Shown: positions 1 through 10,936 of the stretch, piece after piece | How the letters are laid out: each line of letters begins with the position of its first letter | How positions within the stretch are numbered: the stretch's first letter is position 1 | NCBI RefSeq assembly: GCF_029867415.1 | Contig: NW_026705483.1 | Location: 1 to 64,000, forward strand | From: Vicia villosa | Lineage: Eukaryota > Streptophyta > Magnoliopsida > Fabales > Fabaceae | Direction of reading: 5' to 3' | DNA: 64,000 nucleotides | Translations under genes and position numbers: made by a program | The notes under the pieces: model-generated | The model's database searches: none | What the model saw: the letters and a program-made list of their open reading frames with translations, nothing else | What the model was told of the DNA's origin: nothing

Positions 1-1434
1 AATTGAATTTTGTAATGATCCGTGTGTGGATGTATACAAAATGCTTGTTTATCTTTCGAAAGATGTTTTGGAAAAAACGTTAACTTTGTAATAACTCGTG
101 TTTGGATGTATACAAAGTATTGTCTTTTTTTGAAAGTTTTGAAAAATCAACAGTGTATGAGAATTTTGTTTGTTTTGATTTGAGCAAGCAAACTAGGAGG
201 TCTACCCTGAGTTGTAAGGTCTTTATCCTATTTCCTTTAAAAATCTATCCTTTCACCGGATATAAAAGCAAGGTTCGATTTTGTACTCAAAACAGTGGAA
301 TTTTGACTTTGATTTTGAAAGGAATGAGAAGGGATTACCTTAAGAGGTGCAAGTGTGATTGTGATTGGGTTCAGATATTTATCTTTGAAGTTAGTGATCT
401 AACGGTTCAATTTTATCTTTGACATACACGCAGTTTATATGTGCTGGAAATTAAAATGCGGAAATGTAAAGTGCGGAAAGTAAATCTACGCTATTACATC
501 GATTGTGCAGGAAACGTAAACTAGCCTATTTACATGAATTTGACATCCTATACATTTATCTAGGAATTTTAAATTGCAAGAAAAATAAAAGGCATGTTTT
601 TGGAATTTTTATGATTGGTTTTAATTATAATTAATGCATGATTAATTAAATTAAAATGAAGAAAAAAGATGAAAATAGATTTAAACCTAGAAATTAAGTT
701 TAAAATATGTACAAAATATTTGTTAATTAATTTTAAAACAAAACTAATTTTTTTTGGAATTTTTGAAATTGATTGGAAATTGATTAAGCTAATTAATACA
801 TAATTATACAAATAATTATACAAATAATTAAAACTTAAAAAGAAAATTATTCAAAATATGTACAAAATTAGTTTATAATATATAAACAATATTTTATATA
901 AAGAACAATTTTTTTTATGATTTTTTTGATTGGTTAGAATAATTAAAAAGCAAATATATAAATATATACTAATTAATTATGTAAAATATTGAAATTTTGA
1001 AGAAAAATAAAATATTTTTATTTCAGAAAATAATATATTATTTTAGAAGTATAAAAATATTTTTTGTGTATTTTTTGGATTTTTAAAACTATTTTTAATT
1101 AATTTAACAAAGAAATTAAAACAAAATAGAAAATAAAATAGAAAATAAAAGGATACTGATCCTGTATGGAAGTTAAATGAGGGAGTATGATATGCGTGCG
1201 TGTTCTGAGGCGTTGGATGAGTTGATGGATGGATCAGAAGGCCCAGATGGTGAGGGACCATAACACGTGGAACACCTGCAAAACACTGAATTCCAAGTCA
1301 GTTTAAAAACCCAATCTTCAACCTTCAGATGGGTTTTTACACCGTTCATTTGCAGGTGGTGTAAAAAACCCAATCTTTTACACCTGGTAATAATAGCGAA
1401 TACAAGCAAACGTGAGTATAAATTTGGCGCGATG
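1..1434 (-). mobile_element. Left part of an old Ogre-type LTR (A), interrupted
   Basis: No coding region can be supported here; the short ORFs are AT-rich and lack recognisable domains. The block around 450-500 (ATGCGGAAATGTAAAG) reads in reverse as the TTTCCGCATTT stretch found in LTR B near 18893. The young element at 1435 has split this sequence, because CGATG occurs both at 1430-1434 and at 13375-13379. I infer that 1-1434 continues the minus-strand LTR seen at 13375-16262. Positions 550-1150 are extremely AT-rich, with no structure I can assign. The far end of the LTR lies outside the window. Confidence 0.5.
1430..1434. repeat. Left target-site duplication CGATG
   Basis: The five bases before the 5' LTR are repeated directly after the 3' LTR at 13375-13379, as expected for integrase-mediated insertion. 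Confidence 0.9.
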
Positions 1435-1993
1435 TGTCATACCCCAAAATTTGCCCGGTCAATTCATGTTTTTTAATTCATCAAGGATCAAAATTAAGAA
1501 TAATGGGGTTTGACATTCCTATTGTCAAACCTGAGTTCTTATAAAATATCCTGAGTTAAAATGAGGGTTAAGGTTAGAAGGTGCTTGAGCCCAACCATCT
1601 ATCCCGTTTTTGAGGTTTTCTAGTCTATTTCACAATTGATCATATGCCTTATGATTTTTGTTTGATTATTAATTTTAATATTTGGTTTAATCATTTTTCG
1701 TTATTGTTAACTATTATTAATTAATTTTAATAGAATTATCATATTTATTAGTTTCAATTATTATTATTTATCATTATTTATTTTTATTATTACTTGATTT
1801 CTTTTAGCTAAATAAAAATATACCAAAAGAAGAAACGTGTGCACTGTTCACCATCTCCAAATCAAAAGATACTGCAAATCAAATCTCCATCAAATTGCAA
1901 CTCTGCTTATAAACCGCAAGAATCAATATACATCAAATCTTACCAAAAGAAAAAAATCATTGATAATTACATATCAAGACCCTAAGGTTTCAC

Positions 1994-2000
1994 TATAAAA
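1994..2000 (+). promoter_or_regulatory. LTR TATA box
   Basis: TATAAAA lies about 560 bp into the LTR in an otherwise moderate AT context and is followed by GGACACTGC. The same box recurs in the 3' LTR at about 11496. It is the best candidate for the start of the U3/R boundary. Confidence 0.6.
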
Positions 2001-2493
2001 GGACACTGCAAATGCATCAATGGGGTTTTTTTTTAGCGGCAGGAAGCCCTATCCCGAGGCTGCAGAGCCGTGAATCAAAAGGGAGAAAGAATAAAATTGC
2101 AAGCCGATTCAGATTACTCCAAGCCTCCGAAACAAATCCTCATGGCATCTCGGGCGTGAACCCACCGTTGTTGGGATCCTCAATATCAGAATTGGGACTT
2201 TTCGAATTAGTCACAACTGGACAAAATTAAGGACTCCTTCATGCTTAGGGAATGATTTCGACTTAATTCGTGGCTTTATTTTGAATTAATACTATGTATT
2301 GTTGAATTTGAGGATTTGCAGGGGCTTTAGAAACCATGGAGAACCGTGGCCAATGGTCTGTTGTTTTTTCCAGAAAAAGAACAAAGAAGATGAAGAAGCT
2401 GGGAGCGTGCTTCTTTTCTTTTTTTTTTAATTTTCAATTAAGCGTTACTTTTCATATATATTATTTCTGGTTTGATTCATCATCAGCGAATGA

Positions 2494-2561
2494 GATCGGT
2501 TAGTTGGTAAAGTGCATGGGCATGTGACTACTGGGACGCAGGCTCGATTCCTGCAGTCGAC
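2494..2561 (+). other. tRNA-like module inside the 5' LTR
   Basis: Positions 2538-2554 form a perfect T-arm: stem GCAGG/CCTGC around the loop CTCGATT, a close match to the Pol III B box. Upstream, GTTAGTTGGTAAAGTGC at about 2499-2515 resembles a D-arm/A box with the TTGG of the D-loop. The seven bases after the T-arm find no good partner upstream, so the acceptor stem is lost or was never present. The identical copy in the 3' LTR has its T-arm at 12041-12057. A related module occurs in LTR C and a decayed one in D. Calling it tRNA-derived is an inference; it is not an intact tRNA gene. Confidence 0.6.
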
Positions 2562-3873
2562 AATTATTTTGGTATTTGTTTGTCCACATTAGTTTACAGA
2601 TCTTACGCAGCATCCCATCGAATGACCACGATGCACCCTCAGATCTGGACCACTGGATCTCCTACAATCTCAATCTAACGTACCAGGATTTGCAAGGCCT
2701 ACCATGGACCTCCCAAGCATGCCACACAAGATTAAAACCAGGTTCTTATTGCATTTTATTTATTTAATTTTGCATTTCTATGTATTTAATTTATTGTTAT
2801 TTAAATTAATGATAATTATATATTATTTACTAAAATTTTGGATTAAGCTAATGATTAGGTTTTAGAATTAACTCCCGATTATTTCGATTATTCGATTTAG
2901 TCTATTTAATTAGTTTAAATATTAAAAATCACGAAAATCCTAGTAAGGCTATCAATGCATTAGGGTTCGCTCAATCCCATTGCCCAGTGGCTAAAGTATT
3001 AGGATTAGGGTTTTTCCAACCGACTTAGGTATTTAGCCAAACAATTTAGAATTTTATTCGCTTCGATTAAATTAATTGATCGCGGTGGGTAATAATCAAT
3101 TGTTTAATTAATTCAAATTCAAATCAAATATAATTAAAATAACATTTATTTTGCTAAATGGTTTTAACCAAATATATTGGTTACGATGATTAGCATACCT
3201 TTTAAAACTCGTTATTATTTGTAATCGAATCTATCGATTATGAGGGATAACGATAAAATCAATAATTAATTATTAAAACACATCAACTTGCTAACGGTGA
3301 TAATCGAACCAATCGATTAGAATAATTAGCAATGCTTTATTAATCTGTTAATTATGGTGATCAAACCTATTGGTCATCGCGATTAATAGTACAAATTAAA
3401 ACCAGGGTTGTACGCCCAAATCTAAAACTTCAAAACACTTTCCAAACATCTTTCAAACTTCAATTTCAAAATACGGATTTTTATCCTCATTCAATACAAC
3501 TTCAAATACATTCAATTCAACTCTAAGGCGTACAATCCTGTGTCCCGAACTACGTAGACTCTGATCCTCCCTAAGGAGGTACGTAGGCACTTGGCAACAA
3601 GGCGAGTCCCCTTCCCAAAAATCTCAATTTTTCCCCTTCCCAAAAATCTCAATTTTCCCCTTCTCATTTCCTTAGCTATTAACCTCTGTAATTTTGCTAT
3701 AAACCTTTACCTTAGATTCAAAGCCAATAGGAAAGGGTTGAGGGTGCCTAACACCTTCCCTCGACCTGAATATAGTATCTTACCCTGATCTCTATACTGC
3801 GTAGGGTTTCCTATTCGCCCTTCAGAATAGGTGGCGACTCTCTAAGTTAAAATTTTAGGCAGGTTGCTACAGC

Positions 3874-3891
3874 TGGCGACTCTGCTGGGGA
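3874..3891 (+). other. Primer-binding site, Ogre type
   Basis: TGGCGACTCTGCTGGGGA starts two bases after the LTR end. It is the motif I know from Ogre elements, where it is assigned to tRNA-Arg. The same 18 bases follow LTR C at 23030-23047. Confidence 0.85.
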
Positions 3892-4700
3892 TACACTATA
3901 ACGGTGAATTACTATGCTCCTATAGGTTTTGGCAGGGTTTAGGTTTGGCGCATTTCAGGGTTGGCAAACCTGCCATTTTTTAGGGTTTAGGGTTTGGGGG
4001 AAGGTTTATCTTTTTTTTTAAAAAATAGAAATAATGTTTAATTTTTATTTATTTATCTATAATTTCATCTATTTATATCATTTAAAATAAACATCTGTTT
4101 ACTTAAATAATATCTGTACATTTAAATATTTGCTGTTATTTGCATTTTTTTAAATCGTAAGCAGCCGGATTTCGAGGTTAGTATAAATATTCAAATTTTA
4201 TTTATTTATTTATTTTCCTCTGCAATTTCATTACTGCAATGTAATTAAATATTTATTTAAGTGGATATTTCTATTTCTATTGCATCTGTTGGGTATACTA
4301 TATTTTTGTTAAAACCTAAGTGTGGGAGTTAACTTTGAGACCAAAAGGGGACATGAATCGCCTTACGAGTCTCACTGATAACTCCACTCGGAGTGGGTTG
4401 GGTATTCGGAAAGGTCCGAAACGAAGCTTGACTTTGTGGAGGGCTGGACTGGATACTTAGCTGATCTCTCCGGGAACCTACCCCAAAAATTCGAACCTCA
4501 TGGATAAAATGAGTTGTTCCAAAATCCGAAGAGACGAAAAAGTCTCGGAGGCTACGAACGACCCCATGAGACCTTCTAGAACACTCCCATAAAAAGGTTG
4601 GCTCCCTAGAGCCCCCTACGTCGAACCTATGAACCTAGGACTTTCGTGCTCATGTGCTTATTATATGTTTGTAACTTATTTGCTTCGAATATCTATGCGT
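3892..4700 (+). other. Leader of the young Ogre-like element, non-coding
   Basis: This AT-rich leader after the PBS has no ORF of note. A GGGTTTAGGGTTTGGGG-like stretch lies at about 3983-4000. From 4320 to 4640 composition becomes more balanced, with short inverted repeats such as ACTCCACTCGGAGTGGG at about 4381. It should hold the packaging signal, but I cannot point to one. Confidence 0.5.
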
Positions 4701-4719
4701 TGCAATTTTGCAGGTATTC

Positions 4720-5345
4720 CTAAGTGGTCCCTAGCCTGTAGGGATTCAAATTTCTAAAGACCATGTCTTTCCCACGAAGGACATCACCATCTATGCATCC
4801 CCTAGCCTGTGGGGATTTTATTTTTATATCCTTGTATCTACAACTACGCATCCTTCCCACGAAGGACATTTCCATTAACGCACGTCAATTGGCCTCTCGA
4901 GGGCCATGCGATCTAGTGACTGTCTCGAACGGTCATCTCGTGCCTGCACCTGCGCACTCCCTAGCATATAGGGATTTTCTGTTATATCTACGTGTTTTCA
5001 CTACGACGCGTCATTCCCCGAAGGACAACTTCACTAGCATGCGTTGATTGGCCTCTCGATGGCTATGAAATCTAGTGACTGTCCTGAACGGTCACTCCAT
5101 GCTTATTCCCGCGCACCCTCTAACTTGTAGAGTTTTGGATCTCTATGTACACATCACATCCCTAGCCTGTAGGGATTGCTCTTCGTCCATATCGTCCTTA
5201 GATAGGTTGTGTTCCGCCTAGAGAACCTTCCCACGAGGGACAAATTCATTGGTACACGTCAATTGGCCTCTCGATGGCCATGAGATTTAGTGACTGTCTT
5301 GAACGGTCACTAGCCGCTATCTTCTGCATACTCTCGAATCCAAGG
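4720..5345 (+). repeat. Degenerate tandem repeats made of several hairpins
   Basis: Four short modules recur in the same order with small changes. They are TCCCTA-loop-TAGGGA (about 4727, 4970, 5159), TCCTTCCCACGAAGGA (4852 and similar), TTGGCCTCTCGAGGGCCA (4889, 5049, 5266) and AGTGACTG-loop-CGGTCACT (4915, 5074, 5291). Each module is itself an inverted repeat with a 4-11 base loop. Loops vary (GCCTG, GCATA) while most stems are kept. The array covers three to four degenerate cycles. Confidence 0.75.
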
Positions 5346-8130
5346 GGTTTCCCTTAGCGTGTCATAACATTTATCCCGCAAAGATTCCGAGAGGGTCTAA
5401 TGTCGCCTCTAAGGCTATCCCTAGGATCATATGTTACACGTCTGCATTGCATACATGGAGTTACAATATAAGGAGTCTATCGCTTACGCGTGCATTTGCA
5501 TTTTCATGCACTCATACATTCGCATTTGCATTTCTATCTTCGCCCGCATCCATACCAACCGTGCTAGCCGGTTTCCCGAAACTTCGAAAAAAAATCAAAG
5601 GATCGTAGACTATGGAGCAAGGAGAATAAAAGATCTTAGTCTTGCTAAAGAAAAGAGGATGTCTTTCACCATGCTAGCCACATGTCCATGCCTTGTCATA
5701 ACAGAATTATAAATACAATAAAGGTTGTCATCGAGCAAGTATTAGTTCAACAAAGAGTTCCCTCATAGACACACTCAAGATGTATCTAATCATAAGGGGT
5801 TCATCTTAGAACATATCAAACTTTCGAGGACGCTCTACGATAACCTGGGGGCAAGGATTAGTCCAACTGGGGCAATATCCTGAACAAAGAGGCATAACCA
5901 CGATGGAGGGAATTCGACATATGTCAGCCCCACACCAAGAAAAAAAAGGGTCATAGGTGATACTATCCTTAGGAAAAGCAAAAGAGGTTCAGTCAAAGGA
6001 AACTCATGAAGTTCCGATACGACGAAAACCCACCGCTAACGATTTATTCCCGCCAGGTTTGACATGTCCAAAGAAAATTCGAGGTTGCCCTCACTTCTAC
6101 AAGTTTGAGAATCTAAGGAGTGAAACAAGGTCAGTGGATCTACAAAGGAGATTATCCCTAGGATCAATAGGTGTTTACCGTGCTCACAATTTCAACCCTT
6201 ACGACCGCTAAGTGTTACTCAAGATAAAAGTTGTACCTTCGGATTAGTAATTCTAATGGGACAACCATGCAGGTTTTGGAGTTAATTCATTCACTCACTA
6301 CCATGACTTTCCAGTCACACACTTATATTTTTAGGGTTATTAACAAACTTGAGGGAGAATGACGAATACAAATGACTAAGTCCAGCTAAACGTATGCTTT
6401 CAAGGTAAGACCAAGCCGAGGATGTACAGGCATTGTTTCCATTCCCAAACAGTGGAGATATAAGGATGTTAATCCCTCGTTACCCCCTCGAGCCAGGAGT
6501 TGGAGTTTGTTTCTACTTTTCAAAAGAACCTTGATTTTAACCAGGGGCAGGGTAGATGTCAACTAATTCAATGATGTATTTTGGTTGCCAAGAGAATCAG
6601 TCAATCCAAGCATAAGGTTCAAGCATATCTTCTTCCTCGCATTCATCCAAGATTGAGGAAGCAATGGAGGTAACATTTACAACACCTTCTTCCTCATTAC
6701 ATCATTCAAGATCGAGGAAGTATCAAAGGCGAAGCTTACAAATCAAAATCAACATAGCAGTCACAACATGCAATATCCAAGAATCAATCTCAAAAGGAGC
6801 TTTCAAGAATAAAAAACGCCCGCTAAGTCAAAATGAAAATTCCATAAAAGGAAACAAAAAGACTTAGGCAAAATTGGGGCATCCCGATGGGTCAAATTCA
6901 AAATAATTAGCTCATGCAAAATTAAGGGATAAAAACAAAGGCGAAATACAAAGGATAATCTTGTGACTGCTAAACCATCAAAGCTTCACATCAATGCTTG
7001 GATCTTTACAACATATGTCATCAAAGTTTGGATCTCTACTAAGGCTTCTGCTCAACATCGAAACTGAAACGATTCTCTTGCAAACAAAGCACATCCATTG
7101 GATTAGGCGAATTTTTAGGATCTGGAGAACATCAAGGAGAAAGGGGTGGGATAAATAAAATTTTGAGCCTTATATCCATTGTTTCTTAAAATATGAACCA
7201 GGCCAAGTTACAACATTTAAAAGTCCTAATTGAGGCAAGGTTAACCACGAAAGCATATTAAGCAGGATTTGTTATACTGACTCCTATGTTTGTTAAAACT
7301 ACTTCTAATCACTATGCTTCTTCAAGCATTCTTTTCAAAACCATCCAGTCCTAATTCATAACGGACTTCGATTTCAAAACTTGCATACGCATTCCATTGG
7401 AGCTACTTCTCAAAAAGTACAACACCATCTACGAGTATACACTTAGCATCGAGGAAATCTCGAAATGGGTTAATCAAAGGTGATCATTTCTAATAAAGAC
7501 CCTGGAGTCGGGGGAACCACATCTAGGGGGTTCTCCTAAACAGGGGCAAAAATTTCAAGGAGCACAGGGGCATACAATCGAACATCCTATTAACTAGGGG
7601 CAGTCTTCCTAAGGTTCAATCGACTTGGGGCACATCTCAAAGCAATCTCAAACAGGGGCATGTCAAACGTGGGAAGAATTCAAATTCAAAAGGATAGAAC
7701 ACTATGGATAGTCCTCCATATCATGGAGATCAAGGGCACACCCTTCAATCTAAACATCGAAGCATATGACAAAGCTATTTGCTAGGGCACTTCCCTCATA
7801 AGTATCTTTTTCCACGAAAATACTGGGGCAATGGATAGCAAATCCATAAGACGCATAACAAAAGTAAAAGGCGTCTTCACACTTTACAACCTCGAATCAA
7901 TCCTTCTCATGACTACGATCTTCAAAGTTCAAACAAAACAGGTATTGGGAAATCGCGCTAGCATCACACCCCATCTTATCAAGCAAACCTGCAACTCCAG
8001 CGAGCTATATACGCTTTGGTTATCAACAACCTATCATCGGAGTATCATGCAAATACATATAAGTCATGCATTACATACATTGGTTGATACATAACACCGT
8101 GACTTTTTATGTGGTCTTCTTTAATACAAA
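5346..8130 (+). other. Non-coding body of the young element
   Basis: Nearly 2.8 kb without a plausible gene. The ORFs at 5431, 5957, 6664 and 7831 have no recognisable domain. Phrases such as GGGGCA recur at 7512-7660 (CAGGGGCAAAAAT, CAGGGGCATG, GGGGCACATC), resembling scattered copies of the polypurine tract AGGGGCAG. Short repeats TCCTCATT/CATCCAAGAT lie at about 6630-6720. It matches no gag or pol domain and I take it as derived from non-coding Ogre sequence. Confidence 0.5.
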
Positions 8131-9120
8131 TCTCACGGTCCTTTCTAGGAGCCTCGTCAAACAGTCTTATTCAAGACGAATGATCACCATTCCCAAGAAC
8201 CTCTTTAGGTAGTCTTTTTCAAGACATTCTTTTCTAAAAACCTTTCTAGGTAGTCTTCTTTAAGACAATCATCGTCATTCCCAAAAAAAAACCTTTTTAG
8301 GTAGTCCTCTTCAGGACGTTCTTTTTCTAAGTACCTTTTCAGGTAGTCTTCTTCAAGACATTCATTTTCTAAGTACCTTTTGAGGTAGTCTTCTTCAAGA
8401 CATTCCTTTTCTAAGTACCTTTTGAGGTAGTCTTCTTCAAGGCATTCCTATTCTAAGTACCTTTTCAGGCAGTCTTCTTCAAGACATTCATTTTCTGAGT
8501 ACCTTTTCAGGTAGTCTTCTTCAAGACATTCCTTTTCTAAGTACCTTTTGAGGTAGTCTTCTTCAAGACATTCTTTTTTTCTAAGTACCTTTTCAGGTAG
8601 TCTTCTTTAAGACATTCCTTTTTCTAAGTACCTCTTCAGGTAGTCTTCTTTAAGACATTCCTTTTTCTAAAGTTCCTTTTCAGGTAGTCTTTTTCAAGAC
8701 GTTCCCTTTTCTAAGTACCTTTTGAGGTAGTCTTCTGCAAGACATCCTTCTTCTAAGCATCTTTTCAGGTAGTTTTCTTCGAGACATTCTTGTCCTAAGT
8801 ACCTTTTCAGGTAGTCTCTTTCAAAAAACCAATTCGTCATCTCTCTCAGGAACCTCTTTAGGTAGTCTTCTTTAAGACATCTTTCAACCTTTTTCAGGTA
8901 GTCGTCTTCAAGGACGTTCTTCATTCCCTGCTAAGAACCTTTTCAGATGATTTTCTTTAAGACAAATTTCTATCTACTCTAAGAGCCTTTACAGGTGGTC
9001 TTCTCTAAGACAAATTGCTATCATTTCTAAAAAAATCATTTCAGATAGTCTTCTTTAAGACAAATGTTCACATCCATTCCAAAAAAAAAAAGGGACCTTT
9101 TTCAGGTAGTCTTATAGAAG
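8130..9120 (+). repeat. Tandem array of about 41-43-bp hairpin units
   Basis: Around 20 units carry AGGTAGTCTTCTTCAAGAC, with phases at 8341, 8383 and 8424 giving a 41-42-bp period. Each unit holds a 5-bp stem, GTCTT/AAGAC, around the loop CTTC. At about 8299 both arms change together, to GTCCT/AGGAC. Outer units (8130-8330 and 8930-9120) are more divergent. The minus-strand ORF at 8694-8924 is a by-product of the repeat, giving a YLKRYLEE-like pattern. Confidence 0.85.
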
Positions 9121-9364
9121 ACATTACTTCGTTCCACTCATTACGTCAACCAAACATACACATATGCATAAGCATACATAAACATTACAAAGCCATCATA
9201 AGCATAGTCAGGGTGTAGGTGCAAGCATGGAGTAAACAAGTCCAATGGGTTTAAGGATATAAAATCTCGGGATTGCATCAGTATACAAACATGCATACAT
9301 ACGCATGAGCATTAGCATATCACAAAGAGCCCAATTTTTATTGGCCATCCAAATCATTTTCAAA

Positions 9365-9532
9365 GTCAGTTCCCGTCTGACTGTTACATGAAGATCCAGT
9401 TCTTGTCTGGTAGTCAGTTCCCGTCTGACTGTTACATCAAAATCCAGTTCCTGTCTGGTAGTCAGTTCCCGCCTGACTGTTACATCAAAATCCAGTTCCC
9501 GTCTAGTAGTCAGTTCCCGTCTGGCTGTGACA
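9365..9532 (+). repeat. Tandem array of 48-bp hairpin units
   Basis: AGTCAGTTCCCGTCTGACT recurs at 9365, 9412 and 9460, with a degraded copy near 9508, giving a 47-48-bp period. AGTCAG/CTGACT forms a 6-bp stem. A second, nested stem CCAG/CTGG around TTCCTGT sits in the other half of the unit. The ORF through 9388-9597 is a by-product of the repeat. Confidence 0.82.
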
Positions 9533-9589
9533 ACAGCCCAGTCTCCGACCCTCGAGTCGTGAGTCTAAAAGCAGGTGAATCTTTTTCAT

Positions 9590-10180
9590 GCAGGTAAGAT
9601 CGCTAGAACTATAGCAGGCGGTCACTCTTATGCAGGTACGCTTGTCAGAACAATGGCAGGTAATTCCTTTGGTGCAGGTAAATTGTCCGAACTAGGACAG
9701 ATAACCCTATTGGTGGTACAGGTAAATTCTGCGATAACACTCGCAGATAACCCTGATAACATAGGTAAATTTCGCGATAACACTCGCGGATAACCCTATT
9801 GGTGGTACAGGTAAATTTTGCGATAACACTCGCAGATAACCCTGATAACATAGGTAAATTTCGCGATAACACTCGCGAATAACCCTATTGGTGGTACAGG
9901 TAAATTCTGCGATAACACTCGCAGATAACCCTGATAACATAGGTAAATTTCGCGATAACACTCGCGGATAACCCTATTGGTGGTACAGGTAAATTCTGCG
10001 ATAACACTCGCAGATAACCCTGGTGACATAGGTAAATTTCGCGACAACACTCGCGAATAACCCTATTGGTGGTACAGGTAAATTCTGCGATAACACTCGC
10101 AGATAACCCTGGTGAAACAGGTAAATTCTGCGATGATACTCGCAGATAACCCTGTCGGTGCAGGTGAACTCGCTAGAACT
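9590..10180 (+). repeat. Higher-order 89-bp tandem array with covarying hairpins
   Basis: CTATTGGTGGTACAGGTAAA recurs near 9715, 9794, 9883, 9972 and 10061, the last intervals being exactly 89 bp. Each 89-bp unit is two half-units of 44-45 bp. Every half-unit has a hairpin around the same loop ATAACACT, but the stems alternate: TCTGCG/CGCAGA in one and TTCGCG/CGCGAA in the other. Earlier irregular units (9600-9700) hold similar hairpins with GCTA/TAGC and TGTCC/GGACA. The minus-strand ORFs here simply read through the repeat and are not genes. Confidence 0.9.
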
Positions 10181-10936
10181 ATAGCAAGCAATCCTATTGG
10201 GGTCCACAAACTACAGAAACTTACTAGAACTATAGTAAGTGGGGGTTCACAAACTGCGGAAGCTTGCTGACCATAGCAAGCCAATTACACAACCAACAGA
10301 AGGTCCTCGCTACTCCTTTTCAGGAACCTTTCCAGGAAGTCTTCTTCAAGACGTATTCCATCCTTTCTAGGAGCTTTTCCAGGCATACAAGATTTTTAAA
10401 CCGTTCTTCAATTGGGTTTATCACGTTAGTCCCTCGGCAGTGATATCTTCCAAAACATCATCAACAAACAATCAAAGGTGCTATCTTTCTTTTCAGAATT
10501 ACTAACATACTTCGATTAACGTAACTAACAATCATGCATCATTTCAACTAACTAATCTCATTCATACATTACGCATATGCATACATGGCTCTCATTTATT
10601 TTGAGAAGCGCATTGCATCATGCATCGCATGCATCATAAACATTGCATAAAGTCAAAGTTGCCTTTTTAGGCCACGCTACGATCTGAATGCGTAGCTCCT
10701 ACAAAAAAAAAGAGAAAAAAAGAAGAGAGCATTTGCTCCACAAAAAAAAAGAGAGAAGGAAGAAGGAGGAACATTTTCCCTGGGTGGCATCTGTAAGCCC
10801 ATCTCCCTCAGAAGTCCTTCTCGACAAATGCAAATTTTAGGGCATTTCAGTGTCCAATCATCTTCTACCTTTAGATCACGATAGGCAGACGTGCCTATCT
10901 GACTCTCCAGGTTTAAGAAGATTGAACAGGGGCAGC
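10181..10936 (+). other. 3' end of the internal region with polypurine tract
   Basis: Positions 10150-10290 contain a few irregular units with ACTATAG inside inverted repeats; this unit type is amplified into a long array in element D. From about 10830 the sequence matches D in reverse, around 26238-26340. AACAGGGGCAGC (10925-10936) immediately precedes the 3' LTR and is the likely plus-strand primer. No coding region is seen; the ORF at 10677-10964 runs into the LTR. Confidence 0.75.

Larger units (their letters stand above)
1435..3871 (+). repeat. 5' LTR of the young Ogre-like element
   Basis: It starts TGTCATACCCC and ends TTGCTACA, giving the usual TG...CA ends. It is 2437 bp, against 2438 bp for its 3' partner. 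Differences seen by eye are one base near 1594, a T-run length change near 2026, one base near 2583, and a one-T shift between two homopolymers near 3629-3655. The TATA box lies at 1994-2000 and a tRNA-like module at about 2494-2561. The segment 2860-3420 contains short motifs around TCGATTA and TTGGT repeated with small changes. The ORFs at 2012, 2576 and 3591 carry no recognisable domain. Confidence 0.95.

Noticed and set aside
2494..2561. Functional tRNA gene
   Set aside because: The acceptor stem does not pair and there is no T-run terminator directly after it; only D-arm and T-arm features are convincing.
8694..8924. Minus-strand ORF with leucine/lysine-rich repeats
   Set aside because: Translation of the 41-bp hairpin array; there is no start context or domain.
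8130..9120. Possible CRISPR-like array
   Set aside because: Units are contiguous tandem repeats without unique spacers, in plant DNA.
9645..10284. Overlapping minus-strand ORFs with repeated SRNLPM-like peptides
   Set aside because: They read straight through the 89-bp tandem array; the period keeps frames open by chance and no domain is present.
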